Origin: Campylobacteraceae bacterium
GTDB taxonomy: Bacteria > Campylobacterota > Campylobacteria > Campylobacterales > Sulfurovaceae
Length of the DNA: 63,170 nt
Assembly: GCA_027024155.1 (NCBI GenBank)
Contig: JALVTE010000120.1
Location: 1-63,170, forward strand
Direction: 5' to 3'
Shown: piece by piece, positions 18,970 through 29,121 of the stretch
How the letters are laid out: the number at the start of each line of letters is the position of its first letter
Position numbering within the stretch: the stretch's first letter is position 1
Notes under the pieces: generated by a model
Database searches by the model: none
What the model was told of the DNA's origin: nothing
What the model saw: the letters and a program-made list of their open reading frames with translations, nothing else
Translations under genes and position numbers: made by a program

Positions 18970-19635
18970 TTGTCAATTAAAATTTTTTTATTAGAAGATG
19001 ACCCTACATTGAATGAAACTTTAGTAGACTTTTTAGAAGATAATGGGTTTAATGTAGATACAGTTATGGATGGTTACGAAGCAGAATCTATGCTCTATGA
19101 AAAACGCTATGATTTAATACTATTAGATGTTAATACTCCTAATTTAGATGGATTTTCTCTACTTAAAAGTATTCGTTCATTTGGTGTAACAACACCTGTA
19201 ATATTTATTACAGCAAGAGATGGTATTGATGATGTAGAAGAGGGCTTTAATGCGGGTGCAGAAGATTATTTAAAAAAACCATTTGCATTAAAAGAGTTAA
19301 AAATAAGAATTGATGCTATACTTAAGCGTTACAATAAGAGAGGTGATAAGATAGAGCTTTGTAACAATATAATATTTATGCCAGCTAGTGGAGAACTTAT
19401 TATAGATGGTGTATCTCATAAACTTAGTAATAAAGAGAGTAAACTGTTAGAGTTATTTGTCTCTAAAAAAGGTGAAGTTCTAAGTCATGAATTTATATTT
19501 AATGAGTTGTGGAGTTATGATGAAACACCAAGTGATAGCTCTTTAAGAACATACATTAAAAATCTTCGTAAAATATTAGGTAAAGAGAGAATAGAGAGTA
19601 TTAAAAAAAGAGGTTATAGATACATTGTTAAATAG
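18970..19635 (+). CDS. OmpR-family response regulator
   Basis: A 221-residue regulator. The receiver domain (residues 1-115) has acidic pocket D10/D11, phosphoacceptor D53 in LLLDVNTP, and the conserved lysine in YLKKPF near 103. The winged-helix output domain (~125-221) is of the OmpR/PhoB type, ending in RKILGKERIESIKKRGYRYIVK-like wing residues. It starts with TTG after GGAG. It overlaps the sensor kinase gene by 11 bases and is the first gene of a set that includes two small cytochromes. Confidence 0.92.
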   Translation: MSIKIFLLEDDPTLNETLVDFLEDNGFNVDTVMDGYEAESMLYEKRYDLILLDVNTPNLDGFSLLKSIRSFGVTTPVIFITARDGIDDVEEGFNAGAEDYLKKPFALKELKIRIDAILKRYNKRGDKIELCNNIIFMPASGELIIDGVSHKLSNKESKLLELFVSKKGEVLSHEFIFNELWSYDETPSDSSLRTYIKNLRKILGKERIESIKKRGYRYIVK

Positions 19636-20779
19636 TGAAAAAAAGACACTAAGAAGATTTTTTGCAATATATACAATTTTAGTTATAACTTTAATTATTG
19701 CAGTCTCTATGATTTACTATAAATCTTCTAGTGAGCGTATGAAGCTTGAGTACAAAACTTTAATGCAAGATTTTGCAATTTTGCAGACAAAAAGACTTAA
19801 ATGGCTACATAATCATTTTCCTAGATATAAAAAATACCCAAGAGATGATAGATACAATAGTGCAATATATGATTTAGAGTATAATGAGATATTCTCTACT
19901 ATGAAGAGTAGAGATATAAATTTTAATAAAAACTTATATTTTACAAAAAATTATGTAATATACTTTACTATATTAAGTGATTACTATTTAGGTGCGAAAT
20001 ATCTATTTATTGAAATACCAAAAAATAGTGCTTTGATTGATATGATTTATAAGAAAATAGCTATTTTCTCTGCTATGGCTCTATTTGTTTTTTTAATAAT
20101 TGGTTATTTTTTAGCAAAACTATTTATAAAACCTATGAGGGAATCGATAAAATTATTAGATAACTTTATAAAAGATACTACGCATGAGATTAATACTCCA
20201 ATAAGTATCATAAACACAAATATAGAAATGTTAGACAGTTCAAAATTTACTAAGAGAGAGAACAGAATTTTAAATAGAGTTAAAATTGCTTCAAGAACAT
20301 TAGAAACTATCTATAAGGATTTAAAATTTACTACATTAGAGAATGGAAATGTTGTAAAAAATGTTAAATTTAATTTAAAAGATTTACTCTTAGAGAGAGT
20401 AGAGTATTTTTCTCTTTTAATTGAGTCTAAAAAAATTAAGATAGTACTAAATTTAGATGATTTTTATATAGAGGCAGATAGTAATTTAATATCAAGATTA
20501 GTTGATAATTTAATATCTAATGCAATTAAATATAATAAAATAAATGGTGAAATTAATATTACAATTAAAGATAAAAAACTTGTTATAAAAGATAGTGGTA
20601 TAGGAATAAAAAAAGAAAATTTAGATAAAATATTTAAACGTTATAGTAGATTTAACAGTAGTGAAGGTGGTTTTGGAATAGGCTTAAATATTGTAAAACA
20701 AATAATAGATATTTATAACTTGAAGGTAGATATTAAATCAGAAGAGAATGTTGGAACAGAGGTTACAATAATATGGTAA
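19625..20779 (+). CDS. Sensor histidine kinase
   Basis: A 384-residue membrane kinase partner of the preceding regulator. Membrane helices are at ~12-32 and ~146-168, enclosing a ~110-residue periplasmic sensor region without a recognised fold. The H-box has H187 in DTTHEINTP, with N box SRLVDNLISNAIKY, G1 DSGIGI and G2 GGFGIGLNIV in the HATPase domain. No HAMP domain is obvious. It starts at a TTG within the end of the regulator gene; a nearby GTG is out of frame. Its stop overlaps the next gene by seven bases. The signal is unknown; haem proteins downstream suggest a redox or respiratory link. Confidence 0.9.
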   Translation: MLNSEKKTLRRFFAIYTILVITLIIAVSMIYYKSSSERMKLEYKTLMQDFAILQTKRLKWLHNHFPRYKKYPRDDRYNSAIYDLEYNEIFSTMKSRDINFNKNLYFTKNYVIYFTILSDYYLGAKYLFIEIPKNSALIDMIYKKIAIFSAMALFVFLIIGYFLAKLFIKPMRESIKLLDNFIKDTTHEINTPISIINTNIEMLDSSKFTKRENRILNRVKIASRTLETIYKDLKFTTLENGNVVKNVKFNLKDLLLERVEYFSLLIESKKIKIVLNLDDFYIEADSNLISRLVDNLISNAIKYNKINGEINITIKDKKLVIKDSGIGIKKENLDKIFKRYSRFNSSEGGFGIGLNIVKQIIDIYNLKVDIKSEENVGTEVTIIW

Positions 20780-21096
20780 AAATTGTAATAGCACTTTTAT
20801 TAACAGTCAGTTTAAATGCCAATTTTAAAAAAGATTGTGTAGCATGTCATAAATCAAAAGGCGTTAGTTTAAGAAAGGCTTTTATGGATGCTCTTTTGGT
20901 TTATGGTGGTAAAAAAAATTTTAAGACAGCTCTTTTTTATTATTGCAAAAACCCAGTAATATTTAATTCGGTTATGGATGAAGATTTAGTTAAAAAATAC
21001 ACGCCACTTAAACCTATAACGATAGATGATGATGAGTTAAAAAAACTGTTAGATGAATATTGGGAAAAATTTAAAGTAATTGGTAATTTAAAATAA
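20773..21096 (+). CDS. Small periplasmic protein with one c-type haem motif
   Basis: A 107-residue protein with an N-terminal signal peptide (cleavage likely after about residue 16) and one CVACH haem c motif soon after. The rest does not look like a standard cytochrome c fold and no clear distal methionine ligand was identified. It overlaps the kinase gene by seven bases, so it is translated from the same message, suggesting a role in the same signalling or electron-transfer pathway. It could be a diverged mono-haem cytochrome. Confidence 0.7.
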   Translation: MVKIVIALLLTVSLNANFKKDCVACHKSKGVSLRKAFMDALLVYGGKKNFKTALFYYCKNPVIFNSVMDEDLVKKYTPLKPITIDDDELKKLLDEYWEKFKVIGNLK

Positions 21097-21164
21097 CTTC
21101 ACTTTAAATTCACAGCTTTAATGGTACAATAAATTATGAGTATGTAGATTAAAGGAATTTATTT

Positions 21165-21479
21165 ATGAGAAAGATAATAATATCAATAGTTTTAATATAT
21201 AGTACTCTTGCTGCAGCAGATAATAATGTTGTAAGAACAAGTTCTGATATATATAAAAAATGTATGAAATGCCATGGTGCTAAGGGTGAAATAGAAGCAT
21301 TAGGTGTATCTAAAAAGATTTCATCTATGAAAGAAAATGAGATAGAAAAAGCCTTAAAAGGATACAAAATGGGTGTAAGAAATGTATATAATTTTGGTGG
21401 CTTAATGAAGGGGCAAGTTTTATCTTTAAGTGATGATGAGATAAAAAAACTTGCAGAGTATATATCTAAATTAAAATAA
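21165..21479 (+). CDS. Mono-haem cytochrome c (c553-like)
   Basis: A 104-residue periplasmic cytochrome: signal peptide (residues ~1-18), haem motif CMKCH near residue 34, and a likely distal methionine in GGLMKGQVLSLSDDEIKKLAEYIS, the class I C-terminal pattern. It lies 68 bases after the previous gene with its own ribosome-binding site AAAGGAA. It is a paralogue of the cytochrome at 32298-32690; both share the GYKxGxRN segment. Confidence 0.88.
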   Translation: MRKIIISIVLIYSTLAAADNNVVRTSSDIYKKCMKCHGAKGEIEALGVSKKISSMKENEIEKALKGYKMGVRNVYNFGGLMKGQVLSLSDDEIKKLAEYISKLK

Positions 21480-21515
21480 CAAAAATGTACAGTCTACTTT
21501 GTGAGTAGATTGTTT

Positions 21516-22163
21516 TTAAAAGTCATAAGTAATACCAGTAGTTATTGCTGATGCTTTTAGTCTTGCTGGTTTTCCATTATAGGTACCCTTACTATCTTTA
21601 CCCAAATAAGTGTAATCAGCAAAAACTTTAAAATTATTTTTTAATTTATAATTTGCTCCAACACCAAGCTGTAGGCTGGCTTTAGACATATTTAATTTAT
21701 CATCATTAATATCTGTTGCACTATTTTTACCTATTCCTACTAAAGAGTATAGATTTAAATCTTTGTATAGTTCATACTTTGGCTTTAGAAAAAGTCCCCA
21801 ACTTTTAAAATCTACATCATTGTCATATGCATTAGAGATTAGTGCTCTGCTTTCTGCTGCTAGGTATTTATTAAAATTATAACCTGCAATTACAGATAAA
21901 TCTACCATATTGTTACTATTTTTGTCTGGTATTGTAGATGAATTAGCAGTTAATGATGATATAGAAATTCCAAGTCCACCATATACGCCACTTTTAAGAT
22001 AATCAGGAGTAATAATTCTAGGCATATAAAGAGATCTATCTTTTGATGATATAGTAGTATTAACATCAGAAGTATCTAAATCTTTACTAGGTTTAATTAT
22101 TCCACCAGCATTAGCTATAGATATTGATAATATTAGGGCAGAAGATAGATTAAGATATTTCAT
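21516..22163 (-). CDS. Outer-membrane beta-barrel protein (OmpA/OmpX-like porin fold)
   Basis: A ~215-residue exported protein: signal peptide MKYLNLSSALILSISIANA, a ~45-residue polar segment, and alternating hydrophobic strands from residue ~50 ending in a terminal phenylalanine (GITYDF), as expected for a small barrel. Motifs such as GVGANYKLKNNFKVFADYTYLG are typical of OmpA-like/OMP_b-brl families. A TTG four codons upstream lies inside the Shine-Dalgarno GGAGAG, so the ATG at 22163 is chosen. Function unknown. Confidence 0.8.
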   Translation of the reverse strand: MKYLNLSSALILSISIANAGGIIKPSKDLDTSDVNTTISSKDRSLYMPRIITPDYLKSGVYGGLGISISSLTANSSTIPDKNSNNMVDLSVIAGYNFNKYLAAESRALISNAYDNDVDFKSWGLFLKPKYELYKDLNLYSLVGIGKNSATDINDDKLNMSKASLQLGVGANYKLKNNFKVFADYTYLGKDSKGTYNGKPARLKASAITTGITYDF

Positions 22164-22266
22164 ATTACTCTCCAAGATTTAACCATTAAATAGGCTTTGT
22201 TTTTAATATTATAACATATAGAGATTATACTTATCTTAATTAATATGAATTAATGTGTTTAGATTC

Positions 22267-23010
22267 TTATTTTCTATTTAGCCAATTTTGAGCTATTCTT
22301 CTTAATCCTTCAACATTATCAGAAGCATAAATAGTAATATTTGAACTATTTTGACTATTTTTATATCCTTTCATATTTAGATATTCAACTATAGCTTCAC
22401 CTGAATGTATAAGAATAGGGTGTTTATTGAAATAATTACTAATTGGTTCTGAAATTAAAGGAAAGTGTGTACAACCTAATATTATAGCATCAGGAGTTTT
22501 AAGATTTTTAAAGTAATAGTGTAGCATTTCATCGAGTACTTTGCCCTCCAAAATTCCCTCTTCTACTATCGGTACTAACATACCCGTTTGAATGGATGTA
22601 ATATTATTATAACCTAAGCTTTTTAACTCATTCTCATATCGTTTAGAATCTACAGTAGCTCTTGTAGCAATTATTAATATATTTGCATTTTTATTCTTTA
22701 TCTTATTACTTAAAGCCCAAATACCTGGCTCTATTACGCCATAAATAGGATATTTAGCTTTATCTCTCATATCATCAAGCGCATATGCACTTACTGTATT
22801 ACAAGCTGTAATTAAGGCATCTACATTAAAATTATTAAAAAACTCTATAGCTTCTAAACCGTATCGAATAATTGTATTTGAATCTTTTGTTCCGTATGGA
22901 ACTCTTGCAGTGTCACCGTAGTATATTATTTCGCTAAAAATAGGGTTTTCTATCAGAGACTTGGCAACTGTTAAGCCACCTGCACCTGAATCGAAAACTC
23001 CTACTTTCAT
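22267..23010 (-). CDS. murI: Glutamate racemase
   Basis: Makes D-glutamate for peptidoglycan. The 247-residue protein has both catalytic cysteines in the expected motifs, ITACNTVSA (near residue 70) and ILGCTHFPL (near 180), plus the N-terminal GVFDSGAGGLTV and the YYGDTARVPYG substrate segment. It follows rho by 19 bases and is probably co-transcribed with it. Confidence 0.96.
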   Translation of the reverse strand: MKVGVFDSGAGGLTVAKSLIENPIFSEIIYYGDTARVPYGTKDSNTIIRYGLEAIEFFNNFNVDALITACNTVSAYALDDMRDKAKYPIYGVIEPGIWALSNKIKNKNANILIIATRATVDSKRYENELKSLGYNNITSIQTGMLVPIVEEGILEGKVLDEMLHYYFKNLKTPDAIILGCTHFPLISEPISNYFNKHPILIHSGEAIVEYLNMKGYKNSQNSSNITIYASDNVEGLRRIAQNWLNRK

Positions 23011-23029
23011 CTATTTTGCTTTATTTGGC

Positions 23030-24403
23030 TTATGCGCCATTATTCATTATAGATAAAAACTCTTCGTTTGTTTTTGTATTTAGCATCTTTTTAAATAGGA
23101 ATTTCAAGCCTTCTACCTCTTCCATTCCTTGCATTGCGTTTCTAATAGCCCAAACTTTTTGCATGGTTTCGCTATCTATTAGAAGTTCCTCTTTTCTTGT
23201 ACCAGATTTTGTAACATTAATTGCTGGGTAGATTCTTCTTTCTGAAATGTGGCGACTTAGTACTACTTCTGAGTTACCAGTACCTTTAAACTCTTCGAAA
23301 ATTACTTCGTCCATTTTAGAGCCTGTATCTACAAGTGCGGTTGCAATAATTGTTAAGCTTCCGCCATTTTCTATATTTCTAGCAGCTCCGAAGAAACGCT
23401 TTGGCTTATGTAGTGCATTTGCATCTACACCACCAGAAAGAACTTTACCAGAACTTGGCGTAACTGTGTTGTAAGCACGAGCCAATCTTGTAATAGAGTC
23501 TAGTAAAATTACAACATCTTGCCCTAACTCTACTCTTCTTTTTGCTCTCTCTATAACCATTTCGGCAGTTCTTACATGGTTGTGTGCTGGTAAATCGAAT
23601 GTAGAGCTGTATACTTCGCCTTTAACTGAGCGTTGCATATCTGTAACCTCTTCTGGACGCTCATCTACAAGCAGTACCATCAGTGTAACATCTGGGCTAT
23701 TGTGCGAAATACCGTGTGCAATCTCTTTTAAAAGCTCTGTTTTACCAGTTCTTGGAGGTGCAACAATTAAAGATCTCTGCCCCTTACCAACAGGTGCAAA
23801 AAGGTCAATTACACGACCAGTTAATTTAACAGGATTGTACTCTAATTTAAGTTGTTCTTGTGGATAAAGTGGAGTTAAGTTATCAAATAGTGGGCGAAGT
23901 TTTGCCTGTTCGACCGGCATATAGTTAATAGCTTCAATTTTTAAGAGTGCATAATATTTTTCTTGGTCTTTTGGTTGCCTTACTTGCCCAGTAATAACAT
24001 CACCATTACGGAGTGCAAATCTTTTAATTTGTGTAGAACTTACGTAAGTATCGTTACTAGAATTTGCAAAGTTGCCATCTATTGAACGTAAAAAACCATA
24101 GCCATCTTGCATAATCTCTAAGATACCGGTGTATAAAATATAACCACCCTGAGATACTTGTGATTTAAGAATTTCAAAAATTAAATCTTTTCTTTGATAC
24201 TCGTTAGGGTTATCTACATTAAGCTCTTGCGCTATCTCTACAAGTCTTTTTAATGGTTCGTTTTGTAAGTCTTCTAGCTTATAACCCTCTACCGGTATAT
24301 GAGTTCTTTGATGTTGTTTTCTTTGATTATTCTGTTTTTGTGTATTACTTTTCGCTGAATTGTTTTTTGTAGAACTGTTTTTTTGCTGTTTTGTGTCGCT
24401 CAT
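23030..24403 (-). CDS. rho: Transcription termination factor Rho
   Basis: Hexameric RNA helicase that terminates transcription. After a ~40-residue Asn/Gln/Lys-rich extension come the N-terminal rho domain ([19 protein letters not shown]), the cold-shock-like RNA-binding domain (GYGFLRS) and the ATPase domain with P-loop [11 protein letters not shown] and [16 protein letters not shown] seven codons upstream also opens the frame, but the ATG at 24403 follows AGAGGAAAA and is preferred. The polar N-terminal extension is longer than in E. coli but common outside the gammaproteobacteria. Confidence 0.96.
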   Translation of the reverse strand: MSDTKQQKNSSTKNNSAKSNTQKQNNQRKQHQRTHIPVEGYKLEDLQNEPLKRLVEIAQELNVDNPNEYQRKDLIFEILKSQVSQGGYILYTGILEIMQDGYGFLRSIDGNFANSSNDTYVSSTQIKRFALRNGDVITGQVRQPKDQEKYYALLKIEAINYMPVEQAKLRPLFDNLTPLYPQEQLKLEYNPVKLTGRVIDLFAPVGKGQRSLIVAPPRTGKTELLKEIAHGISHNSPDVTLMVLLVDERPEEVTDMQRSVKGEVYSSTFDLPAHNHVRTAEMVIERAKRRVELGQDVVILLDSITRLARAYNTVTPSSGKVLSGGVDANALHKPKRFFGAARNIENGGSLTIIATALVDTGSKMDEVIFEEFKGTGNSEVVLSRHISERRIYPAINVTKSGTRKEELLIDSETMQKVWAIRNAMQGMEEVEGLKFLFKKMLNTKTNEEFLSIMNNGA

Positions 24404-24424
24404 TTTTCCTCTTAATTTATACAA

Positions 24425-24664
24425 TCCTAGTTTAATTAAAAGCTAAGGATATGAAGTTATTTGTAGTTTGATTAAGTACCCAGCTGGAGATAATTTAACC
24501 CAAAGTATATAAATAGCTAATAAATTACTTATTAACTTTAATCTAAAACTTTAGTTTGATAAACTATCTTCAGTTAAGTACTTTAAGGGAACCTAATTAT
24601 TAGAGGAACCCTTAATGTAGTAAAGCAATTATAATCTTTTTACTCTTAAGAAATAGCTATCGTT
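24425..24664. repeat. Palindromic region between the Crp/Fnr gene and rho
   Basis: A gene-free stretch holding three inverted repeats: ATCCTAG / CTAAGGAT near 24424-24450, a long imperfect hairpin from AAGTAC (24474) to GTACTT (about 24583) with CTGGAGATA / TATCTTCAG inside, and the compact hairpin TAAGGG-AACCTAATTATTAGAGGAA-CCCTTA at 24584-24614. The last lies ~50 bases after the end of the Crp/Fnr gene on the same strand and may be its terminator. The rest would be the rho leader. Confidence 0.5.
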
Positions 24665-25345
24665 TTAGTAACTTTTTAACATTTCTAAGACTTTTTGAGC
24701 ATTTTTTAGAGATAAAGCTCTTCTTTTATCTTCTAAAACACCTTCTTGTTTAAGCTCTTTGATATGTCTATCTATAATATGGCGTACTGTACCTATTAGA
24801 TTTGCTATCTCTGTATGTGATAATTTATTTAAGATATCTACACCACGCTTATCAATCATTTCAATATTTTTAAGTAATAATTTTAGTAATCTATCTTTTG
24901 TATCATGTAGAGATAAATCTATTGCCAGCTCTTCCATATTACGCATTTGCATAGTTATATACTTAAATATAAGTTGTCTAAAATCAGGAAATTTATCTAC
25001 CCATTCTCTAACCTTATCTATAGGAAACTGAATAGCTACGCCGTTTTCTAATACATCACTTGCTAAATTATGCTCTTCTTTATCAAGTAGAGTTATAACA
25101 TCAAACATATCTCCACGAATCAAGATATATAGGGTTTGTTCGCGATTTGTTTCAAAGTTTATTTCGTAAATTTTTACTTTTCCACTGGTTATAATATAGA
25201 AGTAATTTAAAGTATTATCTGCATAGAATGGATTATTGTCTTTATCAAAATTTATTAAAGTACCATGTTTTGAAAATTCATCTTTTAGATATGGTTGTGT
25301 TGCTTCTAAAATTCCAAAATTTATATTATTACTTGAAGAAATCAA
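24665..25345 (-). CDS. Crp/Fnr-family transcription regulator
   Basis: A 226-residue regulator with a cyclic-nucleotide-binding-type beta-roll (about residues 25-140; GTLINFDKDNNPFYAD, YILIRGDMFDVITLLD) and a C-terminal winged helix (about 150-220; SHTEIANLIGTVRHIIDRHIKEL). There are no Fe-S-binding cysteines as in Fnr, and the cAMP-contact glutamate/arginine pair was not identified, so the effector is unknown. Overlaps the upstream ArsC-family gene by four bases. Confidence 0.85.
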   Translation of the reverse strand: MISSSNNINFGILEATQPYLKDEFSKHGTLINFDKDNNPFYADNTLNYFYIITSGKVKIYEINFETNREQTLYILIRGDMFDVITLLDKEEHNLASDVLENGVAIQFPIDKVREWVDKFPDFRQLIFKYITMQMRNMEELAIDLSLHDTKDRLLKLLLKNIEMIDKRGVDILNKLSHTEIANLIGTVRHIIDRHIKELKQEGVLEDKRRALSLKNAQKVLEMLKSY

Positions 25346-25686
25346 TTTAAAACCTTTTCTATATTTTCTAAAGGTCTTGCAACAATGGCTTTATCTTTAT
25401 TAATTACAATAGGTCTCTCTATCAATTTAGGATTGTTTACCATAGCTTCTAAAAGTTCATCTTCGCTAGCTTCTTTTAAGTTCAATTCTTTATAAGTTTT
25501 CTCTTTAGAGCGAATTAATTCACTAGGTTTCATATTGAGTTTTAATAAAATACTTTTTAACTCTTCTATAGTTGGAGGGGTCTTTAAATACTCATTAACT
25601 TCAAACTCTATATCTTTATCTTTTAAATAGTTAAATGCATTTCTAGATTTAGAGCACCTACTATTATGCCAAATTATTACCGCCAT
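25342..25686 (-). CDS. ArsC/Spx-family thioredoxin-fold protein
   Basis: A 114-residue protein of the glutaredoxin-type arsenate reductase family: one cysteine near the N terminus in HNSRCSKSR, the KTPPTIEELK segment and LIERPIVI with the conserved arginine before the cis-proline. The family includes true arsenate reductases and many YfgD-like proteins of unclear substrate; no other arsenic gene is close. It is translationally coupled (four-base overlap) to the Crp/Fnr gene downstream. Confidence 0.82.
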   Translation of the reverse strand: MAVIIWHNSRCSKSRNAFNYLKDKDIEFEVNEYLKTPPTIEELKSILLKLNMKPSELIRSKEKTYKELNLKEASEDELLEAMVNNPKLIERPIVINKDKAIVARPLENIEKVLN

Positions 25687-25704
25687 TTATAATCCTTAAA
25701 ATTT

Positions 25705-25730
25705 AGGACCTCTATTATTAGAGGCTCCCT
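25705..25730. repeat. ATTATT-loop hairpin
   Basis: CCTCT-ATTATT-AGAGG with flanking AGG / CCT pairing, just upstream of the ArsC-family gene and in the lolA-arsC gap. The same loop occurs in hairpins at 18657-18688 and 24584-24614. Bases 25731-25869 are AT-rich with nothing else recognised. Confidence 0.55.
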
Positions 25731-25869
25731 TTATACTTACCTTGGCAATACTATTTTAATATTCAAAAGAGAGATTAGTGTAAATATTTTACAAAGAGAT
25801 AACTCTTAGTAAAAAATATTTATGATTAGGTACTCTTTTGTTAATTATATTTAGTATGCAGGAAAAATT

Positions 25870-26397
25870 TTAATAGATTGTATCATAATTTTTAGGTCTA
25901 GCGCAAGTAAATATACTATTTGGTAGTAAAGAATTTCTATATTTTATTTTTTTAAATATAATATTTACGGTATTATCGAGATTGTCTTTATAGGCTATTT
26001 GTTGAACTTCTCCTTTGTTATTTAAAACAATAGTATAATATTTACCTTGATATGTTGTTACATATATGTTATCTTTATGCTGCTTTGCTTTTTTTAAGAC
26101 TTTAGATAGGTTAAAACCCTTATTTATACTGTAGTAGCTAACCTGTTCTAAATCGTGGTCTACAACAATTAATTGATGACCTTGTGTGCAAACCTCTTTT
26201 TTAGTAGGAGACTTATATATCCATTTTGTCTGTGATGGTGAGTTATAATATATCTTACCTTGATATTTAATAACTTTACCCTTAGTATTTGTAACTTGCT
26301 GTAAAAAATTAGCCTTAAATGATATAGGTAACTTTATACTTTGTGCATTGAGTGTAACAAAAAGTAGTGTAAAAAGTGCAAAAAACTTCATCTTCAT
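25870..26397 (-). CDS. lolA: Outer-membrane lipoprotein carrier LolA
   Basis: Periplasmic chaperone carrying lipoproteins from the inner to the outer membrane. The 175-residue protein has a signal peptide ending near NAQS (residue ~19) and the LolA pattern: FKANFLQQVTNTKGKVIKYQG followed by GKIYYNSPSQTKWIY and LIVVDHDLEQVSYY. Length fits the family. Divergent from secA; a LolC/E permease gene is at 29121, so lipoprotein transport genes flank secA. Confidence 0.88.
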   Translation of the reverse strand: MKMKFFALFTLLFVTLNAQSIKLPISFKANFLQQVTNTKGKVIKYQGKIYYNSPSQTKWIYKSPTKKEVCTQGHQLIVVDHDLEQVSYYSINKGFNLSKVLKKAKQHKDNIYVTTYQGKYYTIVLNNKGEVQQIAYKDNLDNTVNIIFKKIKYRNSLLPNSIFTCARPKNYDTIY

Positions 26398-26447
26398 CTG
26401 TTTATCCTTTAAAATTTTGTCTAATTTTACAATTTTTTTGTGAAGAG

Positions 26448-26473
26448 ATAGTAAAATTTGTTAAATTTACTAT
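26448..26473. promoter_or_regulatory. Inverted repeat in the lolA-secA divergent promoter region
   Basis: ATAGTAAAATTT and AAATTTACTAT around a GTT spacer, one base short of perfect. Its position between divergent lolA and secA suits an operator or overlapping promoter, but AT-rich palindromes can arise by chance. Confidence 0.3.
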
Positions 26474-26517
26474 TATTTAGGTAAAATAAGCCAAAGTTAT
26501 CTAAAAGGTTAATATTA

Positions 26518-29121
26518 ATGTTAAGTGGAATTACTAAAATTTTTGGAACTGCAAACGATAGAAGAGTTAAGCAGTATATAAAAAGAGCTCAAAAGATAAA
26601 TGCTTTAGAAGAGAAGTATCAAAAATTAAGCGACGAAGAGTTACAGTCTGCTTTTAATGAATTAAAAAAAGATGTTACACAAAATGGTAAAAGTTTAGAT
26701 GATGTATTAAATGACTCTTTTGCTATTACTAGAGAAGCTAGTAAAAGAGTATTGGGTATGAGGCACTATGATGTACAACTTGTTGGTGGTATGGTTCTGC
26801 ACGAAGGAAATATTGCAGAGATGAAAACAGGTGAGGGAAAAACACTTGTTGCAACTTTAGCAATTACTCTAAATGCAATGTTAGGTCGTGGAGTACATTT
26901 GGTTACAGTAAACGATTACCTAGCAAAAAGAGATGCTCAAGATATGGGTAAGTTGTATGAGTTCTTGGGTTATACGACAGGAGTTGTTACTAACGAATTA
27001 TATGATGATGCCCAAAGAAAGGCACAATATGATGCTGATATAACTTATGGTACAAATAACGAATTTGGTTTTGACTATTTAAGAGATAATATGAAGACAA
27101 GTCAGGCAGAAAAAGTACAAAGAGACCATTACTATGCCATTGTTGATGAAGTAGACTCTATTTTAATTGATGAAGCTAGAACCCCTCTTATTATATCTGG
27201 ACCGGCACAAAGAGATTATAATCACTATGCAAAAGCAAACGAAGTTGCACTGCAATTAGAAAAAGGGAAAGAGCTACCAACAAGACCTGGTGAAGATAAA
27301 AAAACTACTGGTGACTTTATAGTAGATGAGAAAAATAAACAAGTTATTCTTACAGAGCAAGGTTTACAAAAAGCCGAAGATTTGTTTGGTGCTGGCAATC
27401 TTTACGATTTAGAAAATGCTATTTTGGCTCACCACTTAGATCAGGCTCTAAAGGCAAACTACCTATTCGAAAAAGATGTAGACTATGTTGTTAAAGATGG
27501 CGAAATTATTATTGTAGATGAGTTTACAGGTCGTTTGAGCGAAGGTAGAAGATATAGCGAAGGCTTACACCAAGCACTAGAGGCAAAAGAGGGTGTAGAA
27601 ATTAAAGAGGAGTCTCAAACTCTAGCAGAAGTTACCTACCAAAACTATTTTAGACTTTATAATAAATTAGCAGGTATGACAGGTACAGCACAGACAGAAG
27701 CTACAGAGTTTTCTGAAATATATGGCTTAGAGGTTATCTCTATTCCTACAAATGTACCTGTTCAAAGAGAAGATAAAAACGACTTAATCTTTAATACTGA
27801 AGAGGAAAAACTAGATGCTATAGTTGCTAAAATTAAAGAGTTTAACCAAAAAGGGCAACCTGTACTTATTGGTACTGCTTCGATAGAGAAGAGTGAGATG
27901 ATTCATGAAAAACTTAAAAAAGAGAAGATTCCTCACAATGTATTAAATGCTAAAAACCATGAGCAAGAGGCAGAGATTATTGTAAATGCTGGTGCAAAAG
28001 GTGCAGTAACAGTTGCAACAAATATGGCGGGTCGTGGTGTTGATATTAAGCTTAGCGATGAAGTAAAAGAGCTTGGTGGTTTGGCAATTATAGGAACAGA
28101 GAGACACGAGAGTAGAAGAATAGATAACCAACTTCGTGGGCGTGCTGGTCGTCAGGGAGACCCAGGCTTTAGCCAATTTTTCCTAAGTTTAGATGATAAC
28201 TTATTAAGAATATTCGGTGGTGATAAAATTAGAAATATTATGAATCGAATAGGTGTAAAAAAAGGCGAATTTATAGATTCTAAACTTGTAACAAAAAGTG
28301 TAGAAAGTGCACAAAAAAAGGTAGAAGGATTACACTACGAATCAAGAAAGCACCTACTAGAGTATGATGATGTAGCAAACTTCCAAAGAAAGGCAATCTA
28401 TAAATTTAGAGATCAATTAATAGACCCAGAGTATGATATTGCTGCAAAAATCAAAGAGAATCGACTAGAAGTAATAGATTTTGTTATGCAAGATTGCGAT
28501 ATTGTAGATGGGCTTCCAAGTGAAGATTTCGATTTAGATTGTTTAATTAATTCTATTGCTGATTTATCAGGTGTAGAGTTTCCTAAAGATATGCTAGAGG
28601 GTAAAGAACCAGAAGAAATTAAAGATGTTTTAATAACAGCATTAGAAGAGATTTATGAACAAAAAATGTCGGTATTTGATGCCGAGCAGAGAAAAGAGAT
28701 AGAGAAGCTTATTTATCTGCAAACATTAGATAATATATGGAGAGACCACTTATATGAAATGGATACTCTAAAAACTGGTATTGGATTAAGAGGCTACAAC
28801 CAAAAAGACCCTTTAACAGAGTATAAACAAGAGAGCTTTAAAATGTTCGAAGATTTAATTAGAAAAGTTAAATTAGAGTCTATTAAGTTTGTGCATAGAG
28901 TAGAGTTCAATATGGAAGAAGAGGATGAACAAGAGACTTCAGAGACAAATGAGATATCGCAAGAGTCAGTTTCTGAAGTATCAAAAGAGGAGCCGAAAGT
29001 AACAGAACCAATAACTGGTGGTAAAAAACCAAAAAGAAATGACCCTTGTCCATGTGGTAGTGGTAAAAAATATAAAAATTGTTGTGGAACAAGTGGACCT
29101 AAAAAAGGACTACTTGCTTAA
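26518..29121 (+). CDS. secA: Preprotein translocase ATPase SecA
   Basis: Drives protein export through SecYEG. The 867-residue protein is full length: [15 protein letters not shown]-loop near residue 100, [20 protein letters not shown]-type box near 206, [10 protein letters not shown], and the helicase motif [11 protein letters not shown] near 540. It ends with an acidic/Ser-rich linker and the SEC-C zinc motif [13 protein letters not shown], which binds SecB or ribosomes. Its stop overlaps the start of the LolC/E gene. Confidence 0.98.
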   Translation: MLSGITKIFGTANDRRVKQYIKRAQKINALEEKYQKLSDEELQSAFNELKKDVTQNGKSLDDVLNDSFAITREASKRVLGMRHYDVQLVGGMVLHEGNIAEMKTGEGKTLVATLAITLNAMLGRGVHLVTVNDYLAKRDAQDMGKLYEFLGYTTGVVTNELYDDAQRKAQYDADITYGTNNEFGFDYLRDNMKTSQAEKVQRDHYYAIVDEVDSILIDEARTPLIISGPAQRDYNHYAKANEVALQLEKGKELPTRPGEDKKTTGDFIVDEKNKQVILTEQGLQKAEDLFGAGNLYDLENAILAHHLDQALKANYLFEKDVDYVVKDGEIIIVDEFTGRLSEGRRYSEGLHQALEAKEGVEIKEESQTLAEVTYQNYFRLYNKLAGMTGTAQTEATEFSEIYGLEVISIPTNVPVQREDKNDLIFNTEEEKLDAIVAKIKEFNQKGQPVLIGTASIEKSEMIHEKLKKEKIPHNVLNAKNHEQEAEIIVNAGAKGAVTVATNMAGRGVDIKLSDEVKELGGLAIIGTERHESRRIDNQLRGRAGRQGDPGFSQFFLSLDDNLLRIFGGDKIRNIMNRIGVKKGEFIDSKLVTKSVESAQKKVEGLHYESRKHLLEYDDVANFQRKAIYKFRDQLIDPEYDIAAKIKENRLEVIDFVMQDCDIVDGLPSEDFDLDCLINSIADLSGVEFPKDMLEGKEPEEIKDVLITALEEIYEQKMSVFDAEQRKEIEKLIYLQTLDNIWRDHLYEMDTLKTGIGLRGYNQKDPLTEYKQESFKMFEDLIRKVKLESIKFVHRVEFNMEEEDEQETSETNEISQESVSEVSKEEPKVTEPITGGKKPKRNDPCPCGSGKKYKNCCGTSGPKKGLLA

